Shown: positions 6,383-7,398 of the stretch, one piece after another
Layout: each line of letters begins with the position of its first letter
Position numbering within the stretch: position 1 is the first letter of the stretch
Assembly: GCA_947175285.1 (NCBI GenBank)
Contig: CAMWMM010000240.1
Location: 1 to 7,398, forward strand
Direction of reading: 5' to 3'
DNA: 7,398 nucleotides
Source: an uncultured Lachnospiraceae bacterium
GTDB taxonomy: Bacteria > Bacillota_A > Clostridia > Lachnospirales > Lachnospiraceae
Notes under the pieces: model-generated
What the model was told of the DNA's origin: nothing
The model's database searches: none
Seen by the model: the letters and a program-made list of their open reading frames with translations, nothing else
Program-made: the position numbers and the translations under genes

Positions 6383-7398
6383 CTACCTTTCTCTTGATGC
6401 TTTACCGTTTTCTATCCGATAAACCATATCGCATTTTTCAATCGTCTGTAACCTGTGCGCAATAATCACCAATGTCTTGCGTCCGTGCAGTCTGTTAATA
6501 GATTCCATAATAGCTGCTTCCGTATCGTTATCTAATGCAGACGTTGCTTCATCCAGTACCAGTACCTCCGGGTCTTCAAACAATGCTCTGGCAATACCGA
6601 TACGCTGTCTCTGACCTCCCGATATACGGATTCCCCGCTCTCCGATACTCGTATCAAGCCCCTCCGGAAGCCCTCTCACAAACTCATCTAACTGAGCTTC
6701 TTTTAATGCTTCCCACACTTTGTTATCATCAATATCTTCCTCCGCATAACCGAAGGCAACATTTTTCCGGATAGAATCGTCAATCATAAAAATGCTCTGC
6801 GGAATATAACCGATATTTTTTAACCACTCCCTGTAATGCTCCCTTACTTCTACACCGTCCGCCAGAATATCACCGCTTTGCAGACGTAAAAGCCCTAACA
6901 GGATATCTACGACCGTTGTCTTACCGGAACCGGATGTTCCGACAATTCCCACACTTTTCCCAATCGGAATCTCCATACTTGCATCATTGAAAATAAGGAC
7001 TTCTGTGTTCGGGTATTTATAAGTAATATTTTTAAGCTCAATTTTATCTTTGATATCCAGTTTTTCTACTTCTATCTTCTTTTGATAAGTCTCTGCTTCA
7101 TAGTCAATACTTTCATCCCGGATTTCTTCCTGTAAATTATCACTGACGCCCATAAAGAACGGCTCAAAATAGGCAATGGAAGTCAGATGGTTATTGATTC
7201 TGTTGGCACAGGGAATCAACCGCATGGCAACGAGCGCGAGCAGCGTAATCTGCGGCATAATGTCGATAACTTCCGTTCCCCTTAAAAGCTGCATCATCAT
7301 ATAAAGAACCATTCCGGCAATCGCTACCGTTTCGATTAAAAGCCTTGGCGTTGCATTATATAAATTATATCTTTGCACAGCGCTGACATAACCGGCGC
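6383..7398 (-). CDS. ABC exporter with fused membrane and ATPase domains, PglK/MsbA-like; N-terminus outside the window
   Basis: The frame is open to the window edge, so the gene is truncated at its 5' end; the GTG at 7378 is an internal valine codon. Numbering from that codon, the last membrane helices lie at about 13-56, followed by RLIPCANRIN (53-62), a pattern I associate with PglK-type flippases. The ATPase domain has an A-loop aromatic near Y122, Walker A GTSGSGKT (147-154), Q-loop Q194, signature ISGGQ (252-256), Walker B VLVLDE (272-277) with a D-loop SALD, and switch H308. All ATPase motifs are intact, so the protein should be active. In this setting the likely cargo is an undecaprenyl-pyrophosphate-linked oligosaccharide or another lipid-linked glycan moved to the outer face. 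That cargo is inferred from neighbours and from the linker motif; general MsbA-like lipid or peptide export is possible. Its gene leads directly into GtrA. Confidence 0.94.
   Translation of the reverse strand, partial: AGYVSAVQRYNLYNATPRLLIETVAIAGMVLYMMMQLLRGTEVIDIMPQITLLALVAMRLIPCANRINNHLTSIAYFEPFFMGVSDNLQEEIRDESIDYEAETYQKKIEVEKLDIKDKIELKNITYKYPNTEVLIFNDASMEIPIGKSVGIVGTSGSGKTTVVDILLGLLRLQSGDILADGVEVREHYREWLKNIGYIPQSIFMIDDSIRKNVAFGYAEEDIDDNKVWEALKEAQLDEFVRGLPEGLDTSIGERGIRISGGQRQRIGIARALFEDPEVLVLDEATSALDNDTEAAIMESINRLHGRKTLVIIAHRLQTIEKCDMVYRIENGKASRER

Noticed and set aside
7376..7378. GTG as a possible start codon for the ABC protein
   Set aside because: The same frame stays open to the window edge (AGYVSA precedes it) and the downstream sequence begins in the middle of a membrane domain, so the gene starts outside the window.
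1..7398. CRISPR array, transposon ends, tRNA or riboswitch
   Set aside because: I saw no regularly spaced repeats, no transposase-like protein and no cloverleaf or riboswitch-like leader; nearly all of the window is coding.

Overview
The window is a stretch of a cell-surface glycan (polysaccharide or glycolipid) gene cluster, probably from a Gram-positive gut-type Clostridia bacterium (Lachnospiraceae-like). That assignment is an inference from the moderately AT-rich sequence, the strong AGGAG/GGGGAG-type ribosome binding sites, the lysine-rich membrane proteins and the mix of gene families; no taxonomic marker is present. All genes lie on the minus strand, so transcription runs from high to low coordinates. 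I see no RNA genes, insertion sequences or CRISPR arrays.

In transcription order the genes are: (1) 7398-6383, the C-terminal part of a fused membrane/ATPase ABC exporter resembling PglK/MsbA-type lipid-linked oligosaccharide flippases; (2) 6378-5953, a small four-helix GtrA-family protein; (3) 5920-4865, an acyltransferase-3 family membrane O-acyltransferase; (4) 4877-3069, a 602-residue polytopic membrane protein that I read as a candidate GT-C-type glycosyltransferase; (5) 2989-1856, a dTDP-4-amino-4,6-dideoxygalactose transaminase (WecE/RffA), the most firmly identified gene; (6) 1832-84, a second large polytopic protein (582 residues) with an Asp-Asp motif, also a candidate GT-C enzyme; (7) 79-1, the first 26 codons of a GNAT-type N-acetyltransferase that runs off the left edge.

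Genes 1-4 are packed with gaps of 4 to 32 bases or a 13-base overlap, so they look like one transcript. A 79-base gap (2990-3068) separates gene 4 from wecE and holds a plausible extended -10 promoter. Genes 5-7 follow with gaps of 23 and 4 bases.

A working model, which is inference: WecE makes dTDP-4-amino-4,6-dideoxygalactose (dTDP-Fuc4N), and the GNAT enzyme may N-acetylate it, as WecD does in the enterobacterial common antigen pathway. Undecaprenyl-phosphate-linked sugars and/or oligosaccharides are moved across the membrane by the GtrA protein and the ABC exporter. The two large membrane proteins transfer sugars on the outer face, and the acyltransferase adds O-acetyl groups. A GtrB-like sugar-phosphate polyprenyl transferase and the dTDP-glucose enzymes RmlA/RmlB are not in the window and would be expected nearby or elsewhere in the genome.
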